Of a stretch of DNA of 64,000 nt, positions 1 to 9,178 are shown in pieces. The stretch's first letter is position 1, and each line of letters begins with the position of its first letter. The stretch comes from Glaciecola sp028401415. Lineage in GTDB: Bacteria; Pseudomonadota; Gammaproteobacteria; Enterobacterales; Alteromonadaceae. The translations under genes were made by a program, and so were the position numbers. The stretch is taken from NCBI RefSeq assembly GCF_028401415.2, contig NZ_CP171821.2:806001-870000 (forward strand), given 5' to 3'. Under the pieces are notes generated by a model. That model saw only the letters and a program-made list of their open reading frames with translations, did no database searches and was not told the DNA's origin.

Positions 1-8
1 CTATATAA

Positions 9-779
9 ATGTGTATTTTGTTTATTGCCGTTGAGCAACATCCTGATTACCCCCTAATTGTTGCTGCCAATCGAGATGAATTTCATCAACGCCCTACCCA
101 AGCTTCTGCTTTTTGGCCTGAGTACCCTGATGTATTAGCTGGAAAAGACTTACAAGCTGGGGGAAGTTGGATGGGAGTATCGGCTACTGGAAAACTAGCG
201 GCATTAACGAATATACGCGCACCAGGGAAAGAAATTTCAGAGGCAAGAAGCCGCGGCGAATTAGTGATGAACTTTTTGACCGACAATGTTGGCGCGAAAG
301 AATATTTAGGACGACTCTCTTCAAGCGCCGCTGAATTCAACGGCTACAACCTATTGTTTGGCAACTTAGACTCCCTTCAGGTTTACAACAACTTCGATGA
401 CTCAGTCTATAGTTTGAAAAAAGGGGTCTACGGCTTATCCAATGCGAGCTTAAATAGTCCGTGGCCCAAGCTCGATTTAGGTCGAAGTGAGTTAGTGAAG
501 TATTGTCAACAAAGTACAATATTGAATATTGAGCACTTGTTCGATTTGCTCGGCAACAGCACAAAGGCAAGTGACGAAGTACTGCCCCAGACCGGTGTAC
601 CCATTGAGTGGGAGCGAAAGCTGTCATCTATTTTTATCGAATCACCAGACTACGGTACACGCTCGTGCACCGTTTTACTGATGGATAAGCATCGACAGGT
701 ATTTTGGCAAGAAAGAAGCTTTAATCCTACTGCCAAGCTTGTGGACCAACAAACCTATATGTTTTCTTTGCGTCACTGA
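9..779 (+). CDS. NRDE family protein (TANGO2-like)
   Basis: The 256-residue protein starts MCILFIAVEQ and carries the family's signature NRDE at residues 21-24. A cysteine directly follows the initiator Met, as is usual in NRDE/TANGO2 (DUF833) proteins. Length matches bacterial members (about 240-270 aa). The family is cytosolic; eukaryotic TANGO2 has been tied to haem or lipid handling, but the bacterial role is unsettled and nothing here adds to it. The start lies 9 bases from the window edge, so upstream signals cannot be judged. A 106-bp gap separates it from the aminotransferase downstream on the same strand. Confidence 0.85.
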   Translation: MCILFIAVEQHPDYPLIVAANRDEFHQRPTQASAFWPEYPDVLAGKDLQAGGSWMGVSATGKLAALTNIRAPGKEISEARSRGELVMNFLTDNVGAKEYLGRLSSSAAEFNGYNLLFGNLDSLQVYNNFDDSVYSLKKGVYGLSNASLNSPWPKLDLGRSELVKYCQQSTILNIEHLFDLLGNSTKASDEVLPQTGVPIEWERKLSSIFIESPDYGTRSCTVLLMDKHRQVFWQERSFNPTAKLVDQQTYMFSLRH

Positions 780-885
780 GTTTCATTTTCAAACTATCAC
801 TATTAGACAAAAATTGACTCGAATTCTTAAGTTAATCATGCATAATGATGCTGTTATCTTCCCCTAACTTAAAGGAATCCAGTCC

Positions 886-2085
886 GTGTTTGAAGCTCTA
901 CCCGCCCTATCTCCTGACCCTATTCTCGGTTTATCAGCCGCTTTTAAAGAAGACAGCAATCCACATAAGATTGATTTGGGCGTGGGCGTATACAAAGATG
1001 AGCATGGTAATACGCCTATTCTTAAAGCGGTGAGTTTAGCCCAGCAAGAGTTAGACAAGCGTGAAACATCCAAGGTATACATTACCCCACAGGGCCATCA
1101 GGGTTATATTGACGGTATGTTGTCACTCATCTTAGGCGCTCAATCACCTGTCTTAAAAGACAATCGGGTTGCTGGGGTGCAAGCACCTGGTGGCTGTGGT
1201 GCACTTAGAATACTTGCTGAACTTTTGATGCGCTGCAACAAGGATACGGTCGTATGGGTGAGTGACCCAACTTGGGCGAACCATATTCCACTTTTAGGCG
1301 ACGCCGGATTAACCTTAAAAACATATCCATATTTTGATAAAGCCAGCGCAAGCATCAAGTTCGAGGCAATGATGGATTGCTTGAAAGAGGTCAAAAAAGG
1401 TGATGTGGTCTTACTTCACGGATGCTGTCACAACCCAACAGGAGCCGATTTAACCAACAAGCAATGGCAAAGCTTAACAGAGCTTGCAGTCAAAAATGGC
1501 TTCCTGCCCTTCGTTGACCTTGCATATCAGGGCTTTGGTGAAAGTCTCGAAGAGGATGTATATGGTCTGCGCTTGCTTGCCGAAAGCGTTGATGAAATGG
1601 TGATTGCAGCCTCATGCAGCAAGAACTTCGGTTTGTATCGGGAGCGCGTAGGGCTTGCAGCCATAATAGGAAAGGATGCAAATACAAAAAAAATCACGCA
1701 ATCTCAAATTCAGTCTGTGGCTCGGGGAATTTACTCAATGCCACCGAGCTACGGTGGAGCACTCGTTGATATTATTCTAGCCAATGAGAAGCTTAGCGAG
1801 GTTTGGAAAGATGAAGTCACCGAAATGCGTGAGCGCATGATCACGCTGCGAAAGCTCCTAGTCGATAACTTGCATAAACAAGGCGTCGATAAAGATTTTG
1901 ATTTTGTAAATAGACAAAAAGGGATGTTTTCGTTTTTGTGTATTTCTCCAGAGCACGTCAGAACGCTTCGAAGTGAGCACAGCGTTTATTTTGTTGATTC
2001 AAGCCGCGTCAATATAGCAGGCATTAATCATTCAAACGTAGAAGTATTGGCGAAAGCCATTGCCGACACATTAAAAAGTCACTGA
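886..2085 (+). CDS. Aromatic amino acid / aspartate aminotransferase (class I, PLP)
   Basis: This 399-residue protein belongs to the aspartate/tyrosine aminotransferase subgroup Ia and transfers amino groups between Asp or aromatic amino acids and 2-oxoglutarate, as a cytosolic dimer. Visible hallmarks are HNPTG (residues 182-186), D211 and Y214 for cofactor contacts, the PLP lysine K246 in SCSKNFGLYRERVG, and the C-terminal SSRVNIAGI block with the carboxylate-binding Arg. The start is GTG at 886 with AAAGGA about 10 bases upstream. Length is normal. Sequence alone does not separate AspC from TyrB, so no symbol is given. It appears to be monocistronic. Confidence 0.9.
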   Translation: MFEALPALSPDPILGLSAAFKEDSNPHKIDLGVGVYKDEHGNTPILKAVSLAQQELDKRETSKVYITPQGHQGYIDGMLSLILGAQSPVLKDNRVAGVQAPGGCGALRILAELLMRCNKDTVVWVSDPTWANHIPLLGDAGLTLKTYPYFDKASASIKFEAMMDCLKEVKKGDVVLLHGCCHNPTGADLTNKQWQSLTELAVKNGFLPFVDLAYQGFGESLEEDVYGLRLLAESVDEMVIAASCSKNFGLYRERVGLAAIIGKDANTKKITQSQIQSVARGIYSMPPSYGGALVDIILANEKLSEVWKDEVTEMRERMITLRKLLVDNLHKQGVDKDFDFVNRQKGMFSFLCISPEHVRTLRSEHSVYFVDSSRVNIAGINHSNVEVLAKAIADTLKSH

Positions 2086-2157
2086 GCGTTGCTAGGAAGC
2101 TTTGCACGTGTCAATAGCGTGAAGTGGCGCAGGCATTCAATTGTGGTGTAACAAAAG

Positions 2158-3288
2158 TTAATCCGTCCTTGGCGCATACATCATGCGCTCAAGGATGTAG
2201 TTTTGAGTCTTCACGCGCTGTTCTTCGCTATCTGGCAAAATCAAATATCTGTGTGTACCCGCATCATCATAGCGCCAGGCGCTGGTGCCAAGCTCATTTG
2301 CCGATACCAACCCAGGTTCACTTAAGCGCCAGTGTTCGCCTACCCCGCCAACAACCGCGTACATAACTGCGGTTTGGTCAAAAGTTGCATTGTCGAGCAC
2401 TTCGCCGGTGAAGTTTTCTTTCATCCAAGGAGCAAATTCACTAAAATGTAAGTATCCAACGTAAAGCGGCGTGTTTTTAGGGTGTTGGTTAATTTCGCTT
2501 CCAGTTGTTAGAGCCTTACCTACCTCAAAACCACTAAAAATAATCGGAAGTTTAATATTTTCTAGCACATACTTAGTCACGCCGGGCATGCTCCCGCTGA
2601 AATTCCATTCAGTCGTTTCATCAGTACCTCCGTCTGGAAGTCGCCCGCCCATGATCACAAATTTTTCGACCTTTTGATGTACTAAATCGTAGCCATTGAG
2701 TTCAGAATATTGATCAGGCTCAGACATGAGTAAATTTTGGATATTCGCCAGCGGCCCAACCGTGACAATCACCACAGAATTGTCATCTGATTGGCTTAAG
2801 ATTTCGCGATATAGTGATACCGCAGCGCGCGCCTGCGATGCGGATTTCAGGGAATGTTCAAATTGATTTGCAATGGGCTCGCTATAACTCCATTGGGTAT
2901 ACCACTGCTCGGCTTGCCTTACACCAATCCTTAAATCCGGTCTTCCATAGAAATGATTTACAGCGTCAATAGCTTGTATGGCATGACGCTCGTTTGCCCA
3001 GCTCATCACGGATAATAAATCTACTGCACCTTCGTCAGCGTATGAGTGAAGCATAGCAAGCGCGCCTAGGTCGTCGGCGTCGCCGCCAAAATCGGTGTCA
3101 AAAATGAGTTTTACGGGCTGATGCGATGCTTTTGACATGCTTTGCACAGAAGCGCTATGCGTGCTTTGTGTATTATCAAGCTTATCCTTAGTTTGAGGGC
3201 CGGAGCATCCCAGCAATACCCAACTTATACTCCATATAGCAAGCAGGCTTTGTGCCCGCTTGCCGCAGCAACTCTTAAAGTATGTCAT
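2158..3288 (-). CDS. Nucleoside hydrolase-like lipoprotein
   Basis: From the Met at 3288 the protein has 376 residues. It begins with a lipoprotein signal whose lipobox is LLGC (Cys28). The calcium-binding aspartate cluster of inosine-uridine preferring nucleoside hydrolases follows: DTDFGGDADD at residues 64-73. These enzymes cleave the N-glycosidic bond of ribonucleosides; the lipid anchor suggests an exported, periplasm-facing form. The reading frame is open up to 3426, but that region overlaps the SDR gene and would put the hydrophobic signal inside, so 3288 is preferred (Met at 3300 is the alternative). The ribosome site is weak. It is the last gene of the minus-strand cluster, 118 bp behind the SDR, and its role there is unclear. 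Confidence 0.8.
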   Translation of the reverse strand: MTYFKSCCGKRAQSLLAIWSISWVLLGCSGPQTKDKLDNTQSTHSASVQSMSKASHQPVKLIFDTDFGGDADDLGALAMLHSYADEGAVDLLSVMSWANERHAIQAIDAVNHFYGRPDLRIGVRQAEQWYTQWSYSEPIANQFEHSLKSASQARAAVSLYREILSQSDDNSVVIVTVGPLANIQNLLMSEPDQYSELNGYDLVHQKVEKFVIMGGRLPDGGTDETTEWNFSGSMPGVTKYVLENIKLPIIFSGFEVGKALTTGSEINQHPKNTPLYVGYLHFSEFAPWMKENFTGEVLDNATFDQTAVMYAVVGGVGEHWRLSEPGLVSANELGTSAWRYDDAGTHRYLILPDSEEQRVKTQNYILERMMYAPRTD

Positions 3289-3406
3289 AGTGATACCCAT
3301 CGATGAACTTATAGAACAACTATGGGTAACTACACGCCAAGCACCTTTAATTGTCAATGCTGATATTGGCAAACATGCTTTAAGGAATTTGTGTAAGATG
3401 CCGTGC

Positions 3407-4168
3407 TTAGGCCAGCATGCCGCCATCCACTATAACACTCGCGCCCGTTGTATAGCTTGATGCGTCTGACACAAGATAAAGCACTGTGCCTGCCATTTCA
3501 TCTGGGTCAGCGACACGCCCGAGTGGAATTTGCTTAAGCGCAGTTTGCAAAATGTTATCGTTCGTTGTTAAAGCGGATGCAAACTTAGTGTCGGTCAAGC
3601 CTGGCAGGAGCGCATTAACGCGAATATTGTGCTTCCCGCATTCTTTTGCAAAGGACTGAGTCATACTAATCACAGCTGCTTTGGTAATGCTATAAATACC
3701 TTGCATATCTCCCGGCCTAATACCATTTACCGAGGCCGTATTTAGGATTACGCCGCCGTTTTGTTCCCGCATCATTTTACCTGCCTCAATAGACATAAAA
3801 AAGTAACCGCGAACATTCACGTCAACTGTCTTGCTGTAAGCCGCTAAATCTGTATCGAGAATATGTCCAAAGTATGGATTCGCCGCAGCGTTATTTACCA
3901 AAATATCAACGCGTCCAAACTCAGACTTTACGTGCTCGAACAAAGCCGTAATTTGTGCCATTTCCCCTACGTGACACGCAAAAGCACTGGCCCTCCCGCC
4001 GTCATCGCGAATACTCTGTGCTACCGCCTCGCATGCATCAATTTTGCGGCTAGACACCAATACATGTGCGCCATATTGTGCCAATAATCTCGCAATCGAT
4101 TCTCCAATGCCGCGACTTGCTCCGGTCACGATTGCCACTTTACCGCTTAAATCAAATAAATTTTTCAT
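3407..4168 (-). CDS. SDR family oxidoreductase (first of tandem pair)
   Basis: The 253-residue classical short-chain dehydrogenase has the dinucleotide motif TGASRGIG (15-22), NNAA near 92-95 in place of NNAG, and the catalytic Ser146-Tyr159-Lys163. The start at 4168 (MKNLFDLSG) is chosen over 4204 because AGGT lies about 9 bases upstream and family members begin just before the first beta strand. It reduces or oxidises an alcohol/ketone with NAD(P). In this cluster a 3-hydroxyacyl or similar intermediate is likely, but that is inference. Its C-terminus DGGMLA is identical to that of the neighbouring SDR, which fits an old tandem duplication. Confidence 0.88.
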   Translation of the reverse strand: MKNLFDLSGKVAIVTGASRGIGESIARLLAQYGAHVLVSSRKIDACEAVAQSIRDDGGRASAFACHVGEMAQITALFEHVKSEFGRVDILVNNAAANPYFGHILDTDLAAYSKTVDVNVRGYFFMSIEAGKMMREQNGGVILNTASVNGIRPGDMQGIYSITKAAVISMTQSFAKECGKHNIRVNALLPGLTDTKFASALTTNDNILQTALKQIPLGRVADPDEMAGTVLYLVSDASSYTTGASVIVDGGMLA

Positions 4169-4206
4169 AACTGTTTTACCTATAGTGTATTCAGCGCGGG
4201 GCAACT

Positions 4207-5031
4207 TTACGCTAGCATGCCGCCATCTAAAGTAAGTGCATGACCATTCATGAAGCTGCTTTCATCACTGCAAAGCCACGCCACCGCACCAGATATCTCT
4301 TCCACTTTGCCGAGGCGGCGAAGCGGGCTTGCCTTTACAATGGCTTTTTGACCACGTTCGTCTAGCTGTGAAAGTGTATTTTGTACCATCGGAGTATCAA
4401 TAAAACTTGGGCATACCGCATTAAATCGAATATTTGCTTTGGCGTATTCAATAGCAGCCGACTTAGTTAAGCCCATTACACCATGTTTGGCTGCACTGTA
4501 AGCTGAAATCATAGGTGAAGAACGCAAACCCGCTACAGAAGCAACATTTATCACGTGCCCTGGCTTGCCCGCCACACCCTCTTTAAGCATACATGCCAAG
4601 GCTGCTCGCATGCAGTGCCAAACACCCTTAAGATTAACGGCAATATTTCGGTCAAAATCGTCATCGCTGAGTTCATGCATAGGTTTAGGCTTATGGTCGA
4701 TACCAGCATTATTTATCACCACATCAAGCCCACCGAATTGCTGCATTGCAAACGCAAACAAAGCGTTTACAGAATCCTTATCAGCCACGTCAACCTTATG
4801 AAACACCATATCTTTCTGGTGCTCTGACGCCTCTTTAGCGATGGCTTGACCTGCCTCGCTAGCTAGATCTGCAATAATTACCCGCGCCCCTCGATTTGCC
4901 AAGACTTTTGCGCTGGCGGCGCCGATACCTGATGCGCCACCTGTAATCAGAATGCGCTTACCACTTACATTCGCCGCGGGAAAGTCATTGCCATACTGAG
5001 ATAATGCGGTTATAGAAGAAGATTCGGTCAT
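4207..5031 (-). CDS. SDR family oxidoreductase (second of tandem pair)
   Basis: This 274-residue short-chain dehydrogenase carries TGGASGIG (30-37), NNAG (107-110), and the catalytic Ser165, Tyr178 and Lys182. About 22 extra residues precede the Rossmann fold. It lies 5 bp behind the CurA-like gene and 38 bp ahead of the other SDR, so co-transcription from the acyl-CoA dehydrogenase promoter is likely. Substrate cannot be read from the sequence; the context suggests 3-hydroxyacyl-CoA or a related secondary alcohol. It shares the DGGMLA C-terminus with its neighbour. Confidence 0.88.
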   Translation of the reverse strand: MTESSSITALSQYGNDFPAANVSGKRILITGGASGIGAASAKVLANRGARVIIADLASEAGQAIAKEASEHQKDMVFHKVDVADKDSVNALFAFAMQQFGGLDVVINNAGIDHKPKPMHELSDDDFDRNIAVNLKGVWHCMRAALACMLKEGVAGKPGHVINVASVAGLRSSPMISAYSAAKHGVMGLTKSAAIEYAKANIRFNAVCPSFIDTPMVQNTLSQLDERGQKAIVKASPLRRLGKVEEISGAVAWLCSDESSFMNGHALTLDGGMLA

Positions 5032-5036
5032 GATAA

Positions 5037-6044
5037 TTACTCCCCTACTTTTAAGATAAGTTTGCCAAAATTCTGGCCTTTAAAGAGCATCATCAGCGTA
5101 TCAGGAAAGGTCTCAATTCCCTCAACAATATGCTCTTTTGCTTTCATCTGCCCAGATTTAATCCAGCCGCCGATTTCCTGCATTGCGACTGGATACTCTT
5201 TAGCGTTATCAAATACAACAATACCTTCCATTCGCGCACGATTTACCAGCAAAGAAAGATAGTTAGATGGTCCTTTGACGGGCCTTGTATTGTTGTATTG
5301 ACTTATTGCTCCGCAAATAACAATGCGCGCTTTAAAGTTAATACGCGTGAGCACATCGTCCAAGATATCGCCACCAACGTTATCAAAAAACACGTCGACA
5401 CCTTTTGGACAGGTTTGTTTTAATGCTTTGCGGACATTCTCATTTTTATAATCAATCGCGGCATCAAAACCCAGCTCATCAATCAAGAACTGGCACTTTT
5501 CTTTACCACCTGCAATGCCCACCACCGTGCAACCTTTAATTTTTGCTATTTGCCCAACTAAGCCTCCCACGGCTCCAGCTGCGCCCGAAATAACAACCGT
5601 TTCACCACTTTTGGGTTCACCCGATTTTAATAAACCAAAATAGCCAGTCATGCCTGGCATACCCAGCACACCTAAGTAGTACGACAGTGGCGCCAACTTA
5701 GGGTCGACTTTATGCATCCCCTTTCCATCGCTCAGCGCATATTGCTGCACGCCGTTATGCCCAACAACAAAATCACCCACTGCAAATGCATCATGCTTGC
5801 TTTGGATAACTTGCCCCACAGTGCCCGCGCGCATGACATCCCCAATTTGAACCGGTTCGATGTAAGATTTAGCGTCGTTTAACCAGCCGCGCATAGCAGG
5901 ATCCAGAGACACATATTGGACTTTCACCAGAATTTGACCGTCCGCAGGACTGGGGATTTCAGCTTCAACATAATCCCACGTATCAGCGCTTGGTTCACCG
6001 ATTGGCCGCGCTTTTAGTTTCCATTGCTTATTTAATTGTGTCAT
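5037..6044 (-). CDS. NADP-dependent MDR oxidoreductase (CurA / prostaglandin-reductase type)
   Basis: The 335-residue zinc-free medium-chain reductase belongs to the YncB/CurA and leukotriene B4 dehydrogenase family. It has the N-terminal substrate motif VSLDPAMRGW (45-54) and a Rossmann segment SGAAGAVGGLVGQ around 153-165. These enzymes reduce alpha,beta-unsaturated ketones or aldehydes with NADPH in the cytosol. It sits 12 bp downstream of the acyl-CoA dehydrogenase and 5 bp upstream of an SDR, an arrangement consistent with sequential oxidation/reduction of one side chain. The symbol curA is not assigned because the natural substrate is unknown. Confidence 0.87.
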   Translation of the reverse strand: MTQLNKQWKLKARPIGEPSADTWDYVEAEIPSPADGQILVKVQYVSLDPAMRGWLNDAKSYIEPVQIGDVMRAGTVGQVIQSKHDAFAVGDFVVGHNGVQQYALSDGKGMHKVDPKLAPLSYYLGVLGMPGMTGYFGLLKSGEPKSGETVVISGAAGAVGGLVGQIAKIKGCTVVGIAGGKEKCQFLIDELGFDAAIDYKNENVRKALKQTCPKGVDVFFDNVGGDILDDVLTRINFKARIVICGAISQYNNTRPVKGPSNYLSLLVNRARMEGIVVFDNAKEYPVAMQEIGGWIKSGQMKAKEHIVEGIETFPDTLMMLFKGQNFGKLILKVGE

Positions 6045-6056
6045 CGAAGTATTCTC

Positions 6057-7880
6057 CTAAAACCAGTCTGGATGCATATTTGCACAAACATCATTATTGT
6101 TGTGTAGTAGTTCTAAATCTCGCTTTATTGTGGGTAACTCCCAGTCGAGAAAGTATTGAGCTGCGGCGATTTTGCCTTTGTAAAAAGCGTGAGCACTGTC
6201 TCCTTCTGTTGCGTTATTCACGCCCATTGACACTAATTTTTGCTCTGCAACTGCTGCCTGTCGCACCCAAATCCAACTCACCACGATACTCGCGAAAGCA
6301 TTCATCATAGCTTGCGCGTTAGCGCTTAAACTCGCATGCTCGCCACTTTGCAATGCGGCTCCTACGTGTTGAAGAAGCTTGTGAAGTTTGCCTAAGTATT
6401 GCCCGAGCTTCTGAGCTAGCTTGGCAGATTGGGGGGTCTTGATGTTCTGTAAATCGCGCTCAATTTCCTGCTGCAAGATTTTTAGGCCAAGACCGTTTTT
6501 CTGCCAAAGCTTTCTAAAGGTCAAATCCAGCGCCTGAATGCCATTAGTTCCCTCGTGGATAGGATTTAAGCGATTGTCACGCCAAAACTGCTCTGACAAA
6601 TACTCTCGGGTATAGCCAGAGCCGCCCAAGACCTGAATGCCCAAGTCATTCGCTTTGGGTCCGTATTCTGAGGGCCACGCCTTTAATACTGGGGTCAATA
6701 AATCTAACATTTCTTGGAGGCCTTCTTTTTCTTGCTCATCCTCACAAGTGTTGATTCGGTCAATTAGGTTGGAGCCAAATAGGCAAAGAGACATACCGCC
6801 TTCCGTGTAGGCTTTTTGTGCAAGCAGCATTCGCTTTACATCACCATGCAAAATGATGGGAGCGGCAGGATCATCTGGCTTTGTATGCGGGGCAACGCGC
6901 CCTTGAGTTCGGTCTTTAGCGAAATCCAGTGAGTATTGGAATCCTCTATACCCAATCATAGCAGCGCCAAAGCCAACGCCAATGCGTGCCTCATTCATCA
7001 TCATAAACATGTAGCGCAAACCGAAGTGTTCTTCGCCTACCAAATACCCATGACAGTCATCATTTTCACCAAAACTCAAGGCGGTGGATGTAGTGCCTCT
7101 GTAACCCAATTTATGTAACAAACCAGCAAGCTGAACATCATTGCGTTCACTTGGTTCACCGTTTTCATCCAATCGAAATTTGGGCACGATGAATAGTGAA
7201 ATACCTTTCACGCCAGCAGGACCGCCAGGGATCTTAGCCAGCACTAAATGAACAATATTGTCGGAAAGCTCATGCTCGCCTCCTGAGATGTATATCTTCG
7301 AACCTTTTACCCGATAGCTGCCATCATTTTGCTTTACTGCAGTGGTCGTAATGTCTGCTAAGGAACTGCCAGCATGCGGTTCAGTTAGCGCCATTGTTCC
7401 AGTAAAGTCTCCAGTCAACATTTTTGGCATGAACTGCGCTTTTAAGTCTGTACTTGCAAAATGACTAATGACGTTGATTGCGGCAGCGGTTAAAAAAGGG
7501 TATGCGGTGGTCGACGGATTCGCCGCCATGAAATAGCCTGACACAGCAGTCATGACTGTTTCAGGAAGCTGCATACCGCCATCTTCAAAAGCATAACGTC
7601 CCGCTATGAACCCGGCTTCACGAAAAGCATCAAAAGCCGTCTTGACGTCGGGGATCATGCTGACCGTTTTGCCATCAAATTGGGGCTCTTTTTGGTCGGC
7701 TATATGATTATGTGGAAGAAATAACTTCGCTGACATTTTGTGGGCGGTATCAAGCACTGCATCAAAGGTGTCCCGATTGTGGTCAGCGAAACGTTCGTGT
7801 TCACATAGTGCTTCAGTATTAAGTACATCGTAGAGCTGAAAAGGAAGCTCCATATCGTGGATAAGCGTATCGGCGGCCAT
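6057..7880 (-). CDS. Acyl-CoA dehydrogenase, long form with C-terminal domain
   Basis: At 607 residues this is the long acyl-CoA dehydrogenase type with an extra C-terminal helical domain (about 460-600). The FAD/substrate segment is ALTEPHAGSS (164-173), and the catalytic base is predicted as Glu443 in IHEGTNGIQA. The enzyme makes a 2,3-double bond in an acyl-CoA and passes electrons to ETF; etfBA and ETF-QO genes lie 18 kb away in this window. The long family includes DmdC (methylmercaptopropionyl-CoA dehydrogenase) and several FadE-like enzymes; I cannot tell which substrate applies. It is the first gene of the minus-strand cluster and is divergent from a GlxA-type regulator. Confidence 0.88.
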   Translation of the reverse strand: MAADTLIHDMELPFQLYDVLNTEALCEHERFADHNRDTFDAVLDTAHKMSAKLFLPHNHIADQKEPQFDGKTVSMIPDVKTAFDAFREAGFIAGRYAFEDGGMQLPETVMTAVSGYFMAANPSTTAYPFLTAAAINVISHFASTDLKAQFMPKMLTGDFTGTMALTEPHAGSSLADITTTAVKQNDGSYRVKGSKIYISGGEHELSDNIVHLVLAKIPGGPAGVKGISLFIVPKFRLDENGEPSERNDVQLAGLLHKLGYRGTTSTALSFGENDDCHGYLVGEEHFGLRYMFMMMNEARIGVGFGAAMIGYRGFQYSLDFAKDRTQGRVAPHTKPDDPAAPIILHGDVKRMLLAQKAYTEGGMSLCLFGSNLIDRINTCEDEQEKEGLQEMLDLLTPVLKAWPSEYGPKANDLGIQVLGGSGYTREYLSEQFWRDNRLNPIHEGTNGIQALDLTFRKLWQKNGLGLKILQQEIERDLQNIKTPQSAKLAQKLGQYLGKLHKLLQHVGAALQSGEHASLSANAQAMMNAFASIVVSWIWVRQAAVAEQKLVSMGVNNATEGDSAHAFYKGKIAAAQYFLDWELPTIKRDLELLHNNNDVCANMHPDWF

Positions 7881-7918
7881 GTGTTACCTCGTCTATGTTG
7901 TTATTTACTTATAATAAG

Positions 7919-7928
7919 GACTATAGTC
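7919..7928. promoter_or_regulatory. Short perfect palindrome between divergent genes
   Basis: GACTATAGTC is a perfect 10-bp palindrome in the 150-bp space between the acyl-CoA dehydrogenase and the GlxA-type regulator. An AT-rich stretch (TTATAATA) lies just beside it. Position suits an operator for the divergent regulator, but a 10-bp palindrome can arise by chance and no second copy is seen. Confidence 0.25.
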
Positions 7929-8030
7929 TTGTTTAGTGAGTGTCATTTATGCCATATTAATGGTTAAAAGCGACATGTATAAAATTTATGAATAATCTGT
8001 TAACAGCTAAACACAGAGTGCGAGAAGCAC

Positions 8031-9032
8031 ATGCCCTATTTTAAACAATACAAGGTCACTATCTTGGGCTTTGACGGTGCGCTAGCGTCAGCAATTACAG
8101 GCGCCCTCGACATTTTTTCTTTTGCTGGAGTATCTTGGCAACGCTTTAATCAGCAGGATGTTCAACCTCGATTTTGTGTGAGTATCGCAAGCTTGAACAA
8201 GCGGGATATTATTTGCACGAACCGCTTAAAACTAAACGCCCATGAGGCAATTGAAGATATCAAGGCCACCAACATTTTGCTTGTCCCAACCATAGGGGGA
8301 TCAGTAAAGCGTGTGCTTCAGGACAATCAGGCACTGCTGCCACATCTTATTCGCTTGCATAACAGTGGTTGCGACATCGCGAGCAATTGTTCCGGCGCAT
8401 TTTTACTTGCAGACGCCGGTTTGCTTGATAACAAAGTGGCAACCACTCATTGGGGATACGAATCGCTATTTAAACGCATGTTTGAGCATGTGGAATTAGA
8501 TATTGAACAAATGGTGACGCATTCTGAAAATGTGTATTGTGCTGGCGGCGGCATTGCCTTTCACAACTTGTGCTTAATGTTAATTGAGCGTTACTGCACG
8601 CGAGAAGTCGCCAATCAGGTCGCAAAGGCACATGTGATGGATGTGCACAGAAATTCACAAAGTGCATATGCAAATTTGAGATTGCTTAAGCAACATCAAC
8701 AAGCCCACTTAATGAAAGTTCAGGACTACATAGAAGATAACTTTAATCAAAACTTGGTAGTGGAAGAGTTGGCCAGCATGGTGAATGTAACCAGTCGGAC
8801 ACTTAATCGGCAATTTCAGCAACATGTAAAAATGAAGCCCATCCAATACATCCAGAATGTGCGCATTGAGCAGGCTAAACGACTATTGGAAAGCGGTGAG
8901 CGACACACACAAACGGTCGCTTCAAAAGTGGGATACGAAGACGCCGCCTCGTTCGCAAAACTGTTTAAAAAGCACACTGGTTTTACGCCGAGTCAGTACC
9001 GTATAAAGTTTCATAGAGATTTTGACTTCTAG
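8031..9032 (+). CDS. GlxA family transcriptional regulator (DJ-1/PfpI + AraC HTH)
   Basis: The 333-residue protein combines a DJ-1/PfpI-like glutamine-amidotransferase domain (about 7-190; nucleophile-elbow-like NCSGAFLLADAGLLD and the following ATTHW) with a C-terminal AraC-type double helix-turn-helix (about 225-330, ending GFTPSQYR). Such regulators usually sense small nitrogenous or metabolic ligands through the first domain and activate adjacent genes. It is divergently transcribed from the acyl-CoA dehydrogenase cluster with 150 bp between starts, so it is the best candidate for controlling that cluster (inference). The start ATG at 8031 follows GAGAAGC, an acceptable ribosome site. Confidence 0.9.
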   Translation: MPYFKQYKVTILGFDGALASAITGALDIFSFAGVSWQRFNQQDVQPRFCVSIASLNKRDIICTNRLKLNAHEAIEDIKATNILLVPTIGGSVKRVLQDNQALLPHLIRLHNSGCDIASNCSGAFLLADAGLLDNKVATTHWGYESLFKRMFEHVELDIEQMVTHSENVYCAGGGIAFHNLCLMLIERYCTREVANQVAKAHVMDVHRNSQSAYANLRLLKQHQQAHLMKVQDYIEDNFNQNLVVEELASMVNVTSRTLNRQFQQHVKMKPIQYIQNVRIEQAKRLLESGERHTQTVASKVGYEDAASFAKLFKKHTGFTPSQYRIKFHRDFDF

Positions 9033-9178
9033 CTGCGCAACGTGGCTTTTTAACGAACTTTATACGCACGTTTAACGATATTTAAACAATTGTTCTGCTA
9101 TTATTTTAATGCACTAACTGTATGCTTCACTAATCTTATAAATAAAAAGACAAGACAACCAAATTCGGAACACAAAAC

